Assembly (NCBI RefSeq): GCF_043196875.1
Contig: NZ_JBEBMX010000007.1
Span: 123,010 to 187,009, forward strand
Direction: 5' to 3'
Source of the DNA: Saccharospirillum sp043196875
Lineage (GTDB): Bacteria > Pseudomonadota > Gammaproteobacteria > Pseudomonadales > Natronospirillaceae
DNA length: 64,000 nucleotides
In this document: piece by piece, positions 45,585-54,483 of the stretch
How the letters are laid out: each line of letters starts with the position of its first letter
Position numbering within the stretch: the first letter of the stretch is position 1
Translations under genes and position numbers: made by a program
The notes under the pieces: model-generated
Seen by the model: the letters and a program-made list of their open reading frames with translations, nothing else
What the model was told of the DNA's origin: nothing
The model's database searches: none

Positions 45585-47114
45585 CTAAATCAAACTCTTA
45601 CGTTCATTTGACGGAGGAATATGCATGGCCTCCCGGTACTTGGCGATGGTGCGTCGGGCGACCTTGATGCCCTGGTCGCCAAGCAAGGTGGCAATTTTGG
45701 AATCACTCAGCGGTTTGCGCGGGTTTTCCGCCGCGACCAGCTTGCGAATGATGGCGCGAATAGCGGTGCTCGAACATTCGCCACCGCCTTCGGTGCTGAC
45801 ATGACTGGAGAAGAAATACTTCAGCTCAAAAATACCGCGCGGGGTGTGCATGTATTTTTGCGTGGTGACGCGCGAGATAGTCGATTCGTGCATCTCGACC
45901 GCCTGCGCCACATCATGCAGCACCAACGGCTTCATCGCTTCTTCACCGTGTTCGAGAAAACCGCGCTGATGTTCAACGATATTAGTCGCCACTTTCAGCA
46001 GCGTTTCGTTACGGCTTTGCAGACTTTTAATGAACCAGCGCGCTTCCTGAAGATGATCTTTAAGGTAGGTGTTGTCGCTGGAATTATCGGCGCGTTTGAC
46101 CATCGAAGCGTAGGATGCATTGACGCGCAGTTTGGGCGCGATGTCCGGATTTAACTCAACCAGCCAACGATTGTTTTTGATGTCTTTGCGCACCATGACA
46201 TCGGGCACCACATATTCGTCTTTGCCGCTTTCGATCTGGTTGCCCGGTCGCGGGTTCAGGCTTTGAATCAGCAGAATAACGTCGCGCAGGTCGTTTTCTT
46301 TTAGCCGCGTTTTACGCATCAGTTGGGCGTAGTCGCGTGCGCCAAGCAGGTCCAGATGATCTTTGACGATCTTAAGCGCTTCCTGGCGGCTGGGGGTTTC
46401 TTCGGGCAGTTGGTTTAATTGAATGCTGAGACAGTCGGACAGATCGCGGGCGCAAACGCCGGCGGGGTCGAAATGCTGAACGCGGCGCAGTACCGCTTCC
46501 ACTTCGTCCATTTCCAAGGGGTCGTCTTCACTGGACAATTCTTTGTCCAGGCCTTCAAAAATTTCATCGAGGCTGGACTGCAAATAACCTTCGGCATCGA
46601 CGCTTTCAATGATGGCTTCGGCGATCAGTCGATCGCGATCGGTCATGGTGGTCAGGTTGAGCTGCCAGTTCAGATGATCCCAAAGCGAGTCGGTGGTGCC
46701 GTAAACGTTCTCGAAATTGAAGTCGTCATCACCAGACGGTAAGCCATGACTGGTCGGTGTGTGGGTGTAGATGTCGTCCCAGGATGAATCAACCGCCAGA
46801 TCATCCGGAATGTGTTCCTGAATTTCCATTTCCTGGCGATTGTCGGAATTGTCGATCAGAGTTTCGGCTTTGGCCCTGTCGCCATTCAGTGAATCGCCAT
46901 TATGGGATTCGCTGGTGTTGGCATGGTCATGTTCGCCATCGCTGCTGTTGCCGCTGTCGTCTTCGCGAACCTCCAGCATGGGGTTGGTTTCCAACGCCTC
47001 CTGAATTTCCTGTTGTAAGTCCAGGGTCGACAGTTGCAGGAGACGAATGGCTTGCTGCAGTTGCGGCGTCATCGTCAACTGCTGACTCATTTTAAGTTGT
47101 AAGGAGGTCTTCAT
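45585..47114 (-). CDS. rpoN: RNA polymerase sigma-54 factor
   Basis: 509 residues. Region I starts MKTSLQLKMSQQLTMTPQLQ, which binds enhancer activators; an acidic region II (about 50-115) follows, then the core-binding domain, a helix-turn-helix, and the RpoN box ARRTIAKYRE near 486-495 that reads the -24 element. Needed for nitrogen, motility and other activator-dependent genes. Confidence 0.97.
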   Translation of the reverse strand: MKTSLQLKMSQQLTMTPQLQQAIRLLQLSTLDLQQEIQEALETNPMLEVREDDSGNSSDGEHDHANTSESHNGDSLNGDRAKAETLIDNSDNRQEMEIQEHIPDDLAVDSSWDDIYTHTPTSHGLPSGDDDFNFENVYGTTDSLWDHLNWQLNLTTMTDRDRLIAEAIIESVDAEGYLQSSLDEIFEGLDKELSSEDDPLEMDEVEAVLRRVQHFDPAGVCARDLSDCLSIQLNQLPEETPSRQEALKIVKDHLDLLGARDYAQLMRKTRLKENDLRDVILLIQSLNPRPGNQIESGKDEYVVPDVMVRKDIKNNRWLVELNPDIAPKLRVNASYASMVKRADNSSDNTYLKDHLQEARWFIKSLQSRNETLLKVATNIVEHQRGFLEHGEEAMKPLVLHDVAQAVEMHESTISRVTTQKYMHTPRGIFELKYFFSSHVSTEGGGECSSTAIRAIIRKLVAAENPRKPLSDSKIATLLGDQGIKVARRTIAKYREAMHIPPSNERKSLI

Positions 47115-47175
47115 AGAGGTGTTAATACGCCTTTGGGCCTGTTAATTACAACGAGTCCTGACGGGAACCTTGCCG

Positions 47176-47901
47176 TCATAGCCGGAACTGGTCGCCTAAA
47201 TATACCTCACGCACGGTGGCGTTGTTGAGTACATCCTCAGCTGTTCCTTCAGCGATGATATGTCCGTTGCCAACGATATAGGCTTTTTCGCAGATATCGA
47301 GCGTTTCACGGACGTTGTGATCGGTGATCAAAACGGCAATGCCGCGATCGCGCAAATGATGAATGATGCCTTTGATGTCGCCTACGGAAATCGGATCGAC
47401 ACCGGCAAAGGGTTCGTCCAGCAACACCACCGCCGGTTCCATGGCCAGGGCGCGGGCGATCTCTACGCGGCGGCGCTCACCACCGGACAGCGCCATACCC
47501 AGGCTGTCGCGGATGTGGTTGATGTTGAACTCATCGAGCAACGATTCCAACCGATCGTGGCGCTCACTGCGCGACAACTCTTTACGCGTCTGCAGCACGC
47601 CGAGAATGTTGTCGGCGACACTCAGCTTGCGAAAGATCGACGCTTCCTGAGGCAAATAACCGATACCGTGGCGTGCCCGGGCGTGCATGGGCAGTTTGGT
47701 GACAGCGGTATCGCCGACGTAGACCTCGCCATTGTCGGCAGGAATCAGCCCAACAATCATATAGAAGCAGGTGGTTTTCCCCGCGCCATTGGGGCCGAGC
47801 AGACCGACGATCTGACCAGGCTCCACGCTGAGGCTGACATCGCGTACCACCGGGCGTCTGCGGTAACTTTTGGCCAGGTGTTTAGCGTGCAATAAACTCA
47901 T
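47176..47901 (-). CDS. lptB: LPS export ABC ATPase LptB
   Basis: 241 residues with Walker A LLGPNGAGKTT, signature LSGGERRRVEIARAL and Walker B VVLLDEPFAGVDP. It drives extraction of lipopolysaccharide from the inner membrane with LptF and LptG (not in the window). It starts directly after the lptA stop. Confidence 0.97.
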   Translation of the reverse strand: MSLLHAKHLAKSYRRRPVVRDVSLSVEPGQIVGLLGPNGAGKTTCFYMIVGLIPADNGEVYVGDTAVTKLPMHARARHGIGYLPQEASIFRKLSVADNILGVLQTRKELSRSERHDRLESLLDEFNINHIRDSLGMALSGGERRRVEIARALAMEPAVVLLDEPFAGVDPISVGDIKGIIHHLRDRGIAVLITDHNVRETLDICEKAYIVGNGHIIAEGTAEDVLNNATVREVYLGDQFRL

Positions 47902-48441
47902 TCAGTCCACCGCTCCTGGCTGGATGATCCAGGTTGCCTGAGGTGCTTCAGGATTTTCTGTCTGGCTGCGTACCGAGCGCACACTGAGTGTTTCTTCAAC
48001 CAGATTGTATTGGATGTAGTCAGCGTTGATTTCGCTGTCATTCTGCTCCAGGCGCCCGCCGCCTTCGGTGATAATGATGTCTTGTTGTGGCCGGTATTCG
48101 ATGCGCTGACCTTGCACATGGATCAGCGGTTCGCCGACATTCGGCTGTTCCTGATAGCGCGCCGGTTCGCCACGCGCTTCGAGAAATTCAATCACGCCGG
48201 TGGCCGGGTCGCGGGTGACATCAAGGGTATCGGCCCAGACTTCCAGGCTGCCCTGCTTGAGGTGAACGTTGCCCTGAAAATGCGCTTCGCCACTGCCGCT
48301 GCGAAAAGCGCCCTGGTCGGCCTGAATGGTCATCGGCTGATCGCGATCTCCGGGCAGTGCCAAAGCGGCACTGCTGCACAGGCACAGTGCGGCGGCGGTC
48401 AAGGTCATGCGCCAGCGCCGCTTGGAATCAGTCGACCTCAT
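47902..48441 (-). CDS. lptA: LPS transport periplasmic protein LptA
   Basis: 179 residues: a signal peptide (about 1-28, MTLTAAALCLCSSAALALP) and an OstA-like beta-jellyroll that forms the periplasmic bridge (PMTIQADQGAF, GNVHLKQGSLEVWADTLDV). The start overlaps the lptC end by 14 bases. Confidence 0.95.
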   Translation of the reverse strand: MRSTDSKRRWRMTLTAAALCLCSSAALALPGDRDQPMTIQADQGAFRSGSGEAHFQGNVHLKQGSLEVWADTLDVTRDPATGVIEFLEARGEPARYQEQPNVGEPLIHVQGQRIEYRPQQDIIITEGGGRLEQNDSEINADYIQYNLVEETLSVRSVRSQTENPEAPQATWIIQPGAVD

Positions 48442-48994
48442 AATGAATGGCTACCTCGGATTGCAAAGTAAGGACGGGGTCATCCGTCGTTAGATCGGCG
48501 TTGAATCCCACGCCTGTGGCCACCTGCGGACCCTGGGTGAGTCTAACAGGCTCAGGTGTGCTGACGAAGTCGCCATTTTCGGTCACCTGCAGCCAGTCGG
48601 TTGCCAGTTCCCAGCGAGCCAGGTCGCTCAGCTCATGCACTCTGACGGCATTTTCGAAGATAACGTCGCCATTACTGAACAGCGTGGCGGCCTGTGAGCG
48701 GATGGTCCAGTCGGGACCGTTGTCGCGAATCAGCCGCACGGTGGGGACCGTCACCTGACTGTTGCCGCTGTCCTGGTAATAGGCAAAGGAACTGGCCACG
48801 GTGTAAAGGCTCGGTTGGCCACTGGTGTCATAGCGGGTCTGCTGGAAGGTACGGATAAACAGATCCGGTGGGTCTTCCGGCAGTTGTAATTCAGTATTGA
48901 AGCTCGGCGGTGCTTCGGCCGGGTGCCACCAGATAATAGCGGCCAGCACCAGGAGCGCGGTTGCGATGGGCAGAACCGTACGCAATCGAGGCAT
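48428..48994 (-). CDS. lptC: LPS export protein LptC
   Basis: 188 residues, one N-terminal helix (about 8-22, TALLVLAAIIWW) and an LptC beta-fold (PDLFIRTFQQTRYDTSGQPSLYTVASSFAYYQDSG). It hands LPS from LptBFG to LptA. The start overlaps the kdsD stop by one base; kdsC, which normally lies between them, is missing. Confidence 0.93.
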   Translation of the reverse strand: MPRLRTVLPIATALLVLAAIIWWHPAEAPPSFNTELQLPEDPPDLFIRTFQQTRYDTSGQPSLYTVASSFAYYQDSGNSQVTVPTVRLIRDNGPDWTIRSQAATLFSNGDVIFENAVRVHELSDLARWELATDWLQVTENGDFVSTPEPVRLTQGPQVATGVGFNADLTTDDPVLTLQSEVAIHYEVD

Positions 48995-49965
48995 CAGGCC
49001 ACACCTGCACGCAGAATGTCGTGCATATGAACGATGCCGACCGGTCGATCTGCATCAACGACAACCAGAGCGGTAATCTTGCGCGATTCCATTTCAAACA
49101 GCGCTTCGGCTGCCAGGTGTTCGGAAGAAATGGTCTTGGCGCCAGCGTGCATCACGTCGGCGATCGGCGTTTGATGCAAGTCGATGCCGGCATCCAGGGT
49201 GCGGCGCAAATCGCCATCGGTATAGACGCCGAGCAGTTGGCCGTTGTCGTCCACAATGGTGGTCAGACCGAGGCCTTTGCGGGTCATTTCCAGCAGCGCA
49301 TCGCGCAGTGGCGTGGTGGGTGTGACGGCCGGAAAGGCGTCGCCGCGGTGCATGATGTCGCCGACTTTCAACAACAGCTTGCGTCCCAGGCTGCCACCAG
49401 GATGAGAGAAGGCGAAGTCGTCGGCGGTAAAGCCGCGCGCTTCAAGCAGCGCAATGGCCAGGGCATCACCCATAACCATTGTTGCTGTGGTCGACGACGT
49501 CGGTGCCAGATTGAGCGGACAGGCTTCCTGCTCGACGCCACAATAAATGTGGGCATCGGCAGAGCGACCCAAGGTGCTGTTGGGGTTGCCGGTCATGCCG
49601 ATCAGCCGGGCGCCGAGTCGTTTGATCAGTGGAATCAGCGTGACGACTTCGTTCGACTCGCCAGAGTTGGACAGGGCAATGACCACATCGTCACCAGTGA
49701 TCATGCCCATGTCGCCATGGCTGGCTTCACCGGGATGAACAAAGAAGGCCGGTGTGCCGGTGCTGGCCAGGGTCGCGGCTAACTTGTTGCCGACGTGGCC
49801 TGACTTGCCCATGCCGGTGACCACGACCCGACCTTTACAAGCCAGTGCCAGATCACAGGCGCGTTCGAAACCGGCATCAAGATGAGCGCCCAGCGACTGC
49901 AGAGATTCGATCTCCAAGCGCAGCGTGCGTTGAGCCGATTCCAGGTAATTGATCGTTGCGTGCAT
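48994..49965 (-). CDS. kdsD: Arabinose-5-phosphate isomerase
   Basis: 323 residues: a SIS domain (VVVTGMGKSGHVGNKLAATLASTGTPAFFVHPGEASHGD, SNSGESNEV) and two CBS domains (DIMHRGDAFPAVTP; DVMHAGAKTISSE). Converts ribulose-5-phosphate to arabinose-5-phosphate, the first step to Kdo for LPS. The ATG at 49965 fits the family; a TTG at 49983 is possible. It heads the kds-lpt-rpoN cluster. Confidence 0.96.
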   Translation of the reverse strand: MHATINYLESAQRTLRLEIESLQSLGAHLDAGFERACDLALACKGRVVVTGMGKSGHVGNKLAATLASTGTPAFFVHPGEASHGDMGMITGDDVVIALSNSGESNEVVTLIPLIKRLGARLIGMTGNPNSTLGRSADAHIYCGVEQEACPLNLAPTSSTTATMVMGDALAIALLEARGFTADDFAFSHPGGSLGRKLLLKVGDIMHRGDAFPAVTPTTPLRDALLEMTRKGLGLTTIVDDNGQLLGVYTDGDLRRTLDAGIDLHQTPIADVMHAGAKTISSEHLAAEALFEMESRKITALVVVDADRPVGIVHMHDILRAGVA

Positions 49966-50124
49966 AGACCGTTTCTTGTCCAAGGGTTCTGAACTGGCGG
50001 GCTAGATTACCACAAAGCTGATCTGTCTAAACTGTGCACGGCATCATCTTTGCTGACCTTTGGCATCTCGCACCCAAAGCGCTTCGCCCTTAGAATAGGT
50101 GGCGCATACCGAAAGGAGAAATGA

Positions 50125-50787
50125 ATGAGTGTCATGCGAAGGATGTCGGCCCTGTTGATCGGTGTTGGGTTGTCATTGAGCACAGCAGTGAAGGCTGAGA
50201 CCTTTACTCCCAGTCAGTCGGCCGAGCAGAGCGTGATCGACGGTGTTGAGCAGGTGTTGACCGTTGTCGAGAAATACAACAGCGGCGACGCCGGTGATCG
50301 CCAAGCCTATCTGAATGAAGTATCCGAGGTGCTGGAACCTTTGATCGGCTACACCGTCATCGTCAGTCGTATTATGGGCGATACGCTGCAAACCGCGACC
50401 AATGAACAGAAACTGCGCTTTCTGGAAGTGTTCAAGCGTTCGATGATCAATACCTACGCGGGTGGCCTCTATAACTTTGGCGCCTTCGAAGTGCGCCTGG
50501 TGGACGATCAGGACAATGACGACGATAGCGTGCGCAACACCCGGGTCCGGCTGGAAGCGGTATCACCGCAGGGCCAGCGTTACCCGATGGTACAGAGCGT
50601 CTACTACAGTCAGGCTTCTGAAGGCTGGAAAATGCAGAACGTGATTTTTAACGGCATCAATCTGGGGGTGACCTTCAAAACCCAGTTTGACCAGATCTAC
50701 CGCGAGCAAGGTGGTGATCTGGACGCGACCATCGACGAATGGGAGCGCATCACTGCCGAATCGTTCGAAGCCAGTCAATTTCAATAA
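50125..50787 (+). CDS. mlaC: MlaC-type phospholipid-binding periplasmic protein
   Basis: 220 residues of the Tol_Tol_Ttg2/MlaC family: a signal peptide (about 1-24) cut near VKAETFTP, then EKYNSGDAGDRQAYLNEVSEVLEPLIGYTVIVSRIMGD, TYAGGLYNFG and WKMQNVIFNGINLGVTFKTQF. MlaC carries phospholipids between outer and inner membranes. Here it stands alone: mlaF, mlaE, mlaD and mlaB, normally its operon partners, are not beside it. AAAGGAG ribosome binding site. Confidence 0.93.
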   Translation: MSVMRRMSALLIGVGLSLSTAVKAETFTPSQSAEQSVIDGVEQVLTVVEKYNSGDAGDRQAYLNEVSEVLEPLIGYTVIVSRIMGDTLQTATNEQKLRFLEVFKRSMINTYAGGLYNFGAFEVRLVDDQDNDDDSVRNTRVRLEAVSPQGQRYPMVQSVYYSQASEGWKMQNVIFNGINLGVTFKTQFDQIYREQGGDLDATIDEWERITAESFEASQFQ

Positions 50788-50800
50788 ACACCGCACGTTA

Positions 50801-50826
50801 AAACGGAGGTCGCTCGACCTCCGTTT
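50801..50826 (+). terminator. Terminator after mlaC
   Basis: Perfect 11-bp stem AAACGGAGGTC / GACCTCCGTTT with a four-base loop, followed by only a short T stretch. It separates mlaC from ibaG. Confidence 0.65.
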
Positions 50827-50854
50827 CTCCATTTCGATTTACGCTCGCTTTCCG

Positions 50855-50860
50855 TATAAT
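50855..50860 (+). promoter_or_regulatory. Likely -10 box for ibaG-murA
   Basis: Perfect TATAAT after the mlaC terminator, 38 bases before ibaG. The -35 region 17 bases upstream (TTTCGA) is weak. Confidence 0.5.
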
Positions 50861-50898
50861 CGCCACCCCTTTTTATCGGATTCAACGCAGAGAGACCT

Positions 50899-51141
50899 AT
50901 GTCAGCCGACGATGTGAAAGCTATGCTGGTCGCGGCCCTGCCGGATGTCGACTTCGACGTCGACGGTGCAGGTGCCAAATTTTCTGTTCGTGCCGTCGGT
51001 GACCTCTTTGCCGGCAAGCGTCCGGTTCAGCGTCAGCAGCTGATCTACGGCGTGTTGAACGAAAAAATTGCCAGTGGCGAAATACATGCCGTCACCATGG
51101 CCCTCTACACACCGGATGAATGGTCCGCCGCGGAGAAATAA
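50899..51141 (+). CDS. ibaG: BolA-family protein IbaG
   Basis: 80 residues with the BolA fold and the IbaG-type ending (KRPVQRQQLIYGVLNEKIASGEIHAVTMALYTPDEW). The VRAVGDLFAGKRPVQRQQ segment includes the conserved region that partners monothiol glutaredoxins in iron-sulfur handling. Located directly upstream of murA, the classic position. Confidence 0.94.
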   Translation: MSADDVKAMLVAALPDVDFDVDGAGAKFSVRAVGDLFAGKRPVQRQQLIYGVLNEKIASGEIHAVTMALYTPDEWSAAEK

Positions 51142-51144
51142 ACC

Positions 51145-52407
51145 TTGGATAAATTATTGATTACTGGTGGCGCACGCCTGGACGGTGAAATTCGTGTTTC
51201 TGGCGCCAAAAACGCTGCACTGCCTATTATTGCTGCCACCTTATTGACCAAAGAGCCGGTAACGGTACGCAACCTGCCGCACCTGAACGACATCACCACC
51301 ATGATCGAACTGCTTGCCTGCATGGGCGTGGAAGTGGTCATCGGTGAAGACATGAGCGTCGAAGTTACCGCCGGCACCATTCGTAATATGACCGCGCCCT
51401 ACGAGCTGGTGAAAACCATGCGTGCTTCCATTTTGGTGCTCGGTCCGTTGCTGGCGCACTTCGGTGAAGCCAATGTGTCGCTGCCCGGTGGTTGCGCCAT
51501 CGGCAGTCGTCCGGTCGATCTGCACATTCGTGGCCTGGAAGCCATGGGCGCGCAAATCGACGTCGAAGACGGCTACATCCGTGCTCGCAACGAGGGTCGC
51601 TTGAAAGGTGCGCGCATCTTCTTCGACAAGGTCACCGTAACGGGCACCGAAAACATTCTGATGGCTGCAACGCTGGCCGAAGGTACCTCGGTACTGGAAA
51701 ACGCTGCCAAGGAACCGGAAGTGGTCGACCTGGCCAATTGTCTGATCGCCATGGGCGCCAAGATCACCGGCGCCGGCACCGACACCATTACCGTGGAAGG
51801 CGTTCCCAGCCTGCACGCAGCCGACTATTCAGTGCTGCCTGACCGTATCGAAACCGGTACCTATCTGGTTGCTGCGGCCATTACCCGTGGCCGGATTCGT
51901 CTGCGTGAAGCCGATGCATCCACCATGGATGCGGTGCTGGTTAAACTGCGTGAAGCGGGCGCCAATATTGAAGTGGGTGAGAACTGGATCGAACTGGATA
52001 TGCAAGGGCGTCGTCCCAAGGCCGTGGATGTGATTACCGCGCCATATCCGGCATTCCCGACCGATATGCAGGCGCAGTTCACCACCTTGAACGCCATTGC
52101 CGAAGGCACCGGCACGGTTGAGGAAACGGTGTTTGAAAACCGCTTTATGCATATCAATGAGCTGGAGCGCATGGGCGCTGATGCTCACATCAAAGGCAAT
52201 ACTGTGGTGATTACCGGCCACGAAAACCTGACCGGTGCACCGGTAATGGCGACCGATTTGCGCGCCTCTGCGTCTTTGGTGCTGGCCGGTCTGGTGGCAT
52301 CCGGTTCGACGCTGGTGGATCGCATCTACCACATCGACCGCGGCTACGAATGCATCGAAGAAAAACTGGCTCAGCTGGGCGCAACCATTAAACGGGTTGC
52401 TGGCTAA
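51145..52407 (+). CDS. murA: UDP-N-acetylglucosamine 1-carboxyvinyltransferase
   Basis: First committed step of peptidoglycan synthesis and the fosfomycin target. 420 residues; the catalytic Cys117 is in SLPGGCAIGSRPVD, so it should be fosfomycin-sensitive in principle. The start is TTG, three bases after ibaG; GGAG lies in the ibaG end. The N-terminus MDKLLITGG matches the family, which fixes the start. Confidence 0.97.
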   Translation: MDKLLITGGARLDGEIRVSGAKNAALPIIAATLLTKEPVTVRNLPHLNDITTMIELLACMGVEVVIGEDMSVEVTAGTIRNMTAPYELVKTMRASILVLGPLLAHFGEANVSLPGGCAIGSRPVDLHIRGLEAMGAQIDVEDGYIRARNEGRLKGARIFFDKVTVTGTENILMAATLAEGTSVLENAAKEPEVVDLANCLIAMGAKITGAGTDTITVEGVPSLHAADYSVLPDRIETGTYLVAAAITRGRIRLREADASTMDAVLVKLREAGANIEVGENWIELDMQGRRPKAVDVITAPYPAFPTDMQAQFTTLNAIAEGTGTVEETVFENRFMHINELERMGADAHIKGNTVVITGHENLTGAPVMATDLRASASLVLAGLVASGSTLVDRIYHIDRGYECIEEKLAQLGATIKRVAG

Positions 52408-52415
52408 AGAGCCTT

Positions 52416-52437
52416 GGCCTGCCACGGACGGCAGGCC
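52416..52437 (+). terminator. Hairpin after murA
   Basis: Perfect 8-bp stem GGCCTGCC / GGCAGGCC with a six-base loop, eight bases past the murA stop. There is no clear T-run, so it may only partly stop transcription into hisG. Confidence 0.45.
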
Positions 52438-52514
52438 GTATTGATAACATTGCCTGCTAACCTCGCCCCGTACCGAGGTCAATTCACCGAAGATCAAGAG
52501 CATATTGTCCGAGC

Positions 52515-53171
52515 ATGGCTAATCCCGCTGATCAAATCACCATCGCCCTGTCGAAAGGTCGCATTCTGAAGGAAACGCTGCCGTTGTTTGCTGCAGCGGG
52601 TATTGAGCCGTTGGAAGACATCCATACCTCGCGCAAGCTGATCTTCGAAACCACCCGCCCGGATGTGCGCTTTATCGTCATTCGCGCCACCGATGTGCCG
52701 ACCTATGTGGAATACGGCGTGGCCGATCTGGGTGTGGCGGGTAAGGACGTGCTGATGGAACATGGCGCGGAAGAAATGTACGAGTTGCTTGATCTCGAGA
52801 TTGCCCGCTGCCGATTGATGACCGCGCGATTGGTCGATGCCAAGCCGGTACTCGGCCGGATGAAGGTGGCGACCAAGTTTGTCGATGTCGCCAAGCGTTA
52901 TTTTGCCGAGCAGGGCCGGCAGGTCGATGTCATCAAGTTGTACGGTGGTATGGAGCTGGCACCGATCATGGATCTGGCCGACTGCATCGTCGACATCGTC
53001 GATACCGGCAACACATTAAAAGCCAATGGCCTGGAAGCGCAGGAACACATTGCTGACATCAGCAGTCGTCTGGTCGCCAGCCGGCTGGCGCTGAAATTGA
53101 AAGACGAACGCCTCAACCCCATTGTTGAAGCTCTAAGTCGAGCGGTAGCAGATCGCAGGAAGGCTTCTTAA
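52515..53171 (+). CDS. hisG: ATP phosphoribosyltransferase, short form
   Basis: First enzyme of histidine synthesis. 218 residues, the short HisGs form that lacks the C-terminal regulatory domain and needs HisZ; HisZ is not in this window. Typical stretches are LSKGRILKETLPLF, GVAGKDVLMEHG and the PRPP-binding loop DCIVDIVDTGNTLKANGLE. hisD starts on the next base after its stop. Confidence 0.96.
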   Translation: MANPADQITIALSKGRILKETLPLFAAAGIEPLEDIHTSRKLIFETTRPDVRFIVIRATDVPTYVEYGVADLGVAGKDVLMEHGAEEMYELLDLEIARCRLMTARLVDAKPVLGRMKVATKFVDVAKRYFAEQGRQVDVIKLYGGMELAPIMDLADCIVDIVDTGNTLKANGLEAQEHIADISSRLVASRLALKLKDERLNPIVEALSRAVADRRKAS

Positions 53172-54479
53172 ATGAGTGCGTTGTCATTGCGTCGCTTGGA
53201 CGCCCAATCCCCGGAATTTTCTGCCCAGCTGGATCAATTATTGGCTTGGGAGTCGGTCTCCGACGCCGACGTTCAGCAGCGTGTCGCTGACATCATTGCC
53301 GCTATCCGTGCGCGAGGCGATGCAGCGCTGCTGGAATTCACCGCTCGCTTCGATCGTTTCGACGTCGACAGCATGGATCAATTGATGCTGGGCTCGGACG
53401 CCATTCAGGCCGGTTTTGATCGTCTGCCCAAGGCGCAGCAGGATGCGCTAAAGACGGCCGCCGAACGTGTTGAAAGTTACCACCAGCATCAACTGGGCGA
53501 GAGCTGGCAGTACCGTGAGGCCAATGGCACCTTACTCGGCCAGCAGGTCACCGCCATGGACAAAGTTGGCATCTACGTTCCCGGCGGTACTGCACCCCTG
53601 GCTTCGTCGGTAATTATGAATGCCATGCCGGCGCGGGTTGCTGGCGTCAGTGAAATTGTTATGACCACGCCAGCACCCGATGGTCAGGTCAGCGATTTTG
53701 TCTTGGGTGCTGCCCATGTGGCGGGCATCGACCGCATCTTTTTAATCGGTGGTGCTCAGGCTGTCGCTGCGCTGGCTTACGGTACAGAAACCGTACCGGC
53801 GGTCGACAAGGTTGTGGGTCCGGGCAACATCTATGTCGCCACCGCCAAACAGCAGGTTTTCGGTAAGGTCGGTATCGATATGATCGCTGGCCCCAGCGAA
53901 ATTCTGGTGGTCTGCGATGGCAAGACCGATCCGGACTGGATAGCGCTGGATCTGTTTTCCCAGGCTGAGCACGATGTCGATGCACAGTCGATTCTGATCA
54001 GCCAGGACAGCGCTTTTCTTGATGCCGTCAGCGAAGCCATCGAACGCTTGTTGCCGACGCTGGAGCGTGCCGACATTGTGCGTCAGTCGCTGAGCGAACG
54101 TGGCGCGCTGATTCAGGTGGCCGATCTGGCCGATGCGCCGGAATTGATTAATCGCATTGCACCGGAACATCTGGAATTGTCGGTCGACGATCCAGAAAGC
54201 TGGCTGCCCTCAATTCGTCACGCCGGTGCCATCTTTTTAGGTCGCCACACACCTGAAGCCTTGGGTGATTATTGCGCCGGACCCAATCATGTTTTACCGA
54301 CCAGCGGTACGGCACGGTTCTTCTCGCCACTGGGTGTTTATGACTTCCAGAAGCGCACTTCCCTGATTGGTGTTTCTCCTGAGGGTGCTAAGACCTTGGG
54401 CGCAGTAGCCTCGGTATTGGCGCGTGGTGAACTGCTGACCGCCCATGCCCGCAGTGCCGAAAAACGTCTGGACGACTGA
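53172..54479 (+). CDS. hisD: Histidinol dehydrogenase
   Basis: Zinc enzyme that oxidises histidinol to histidine. 435 residues with GIYVPGGTAPLASSVIMNAMPA, VDKVVGPGNIYVATAKQQVFG, IDMIAGPSEILVV and SQAEHD; the zinc-binding Gln and His lie in that last stretch and in ALGDYCAGPNHVLPTSGTAR. AGGAAGG ribosome binding site. Confidence 0.97.
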   Translation: MSALSLRRLDAQSPEFSAQLDQLLAWESVSDADVQQRVADIIAAIRARGDAALLEFTARFDRFDVDSMDQLMLGSDAIQAGFDRLPKAQQDALKTAAERVESYHQHQLGESWQYREANGTLLGQQVTAMDKVGIYVPGGTAPLASSVIMNAMPARVAGVSEIVMTTPAPDGQVSDFVLGAAHVAGIDRIFLIGGAQAVAALAYGTETVPAVDKVVGPGNIYVATAKQQVFGKVGIDMIAGPSEILVVCDGKTDPDWIALDLFSQAEHDVDAQSILISQDSAFLDAVSEAIERLLPTLERADIVRQSLSERGALIQVADLADAPELINRIAPEHLELSVDDPESWLPSIRHAGAIFLGRHTPEALGDYCAGPNHVLPTSGTARFFSPLGVYDFQKRTSLIGVSPEGAKTLGAVASVLARGELLTAHARSAEKRLDD

Positions 54480-54483
54480 TTCA

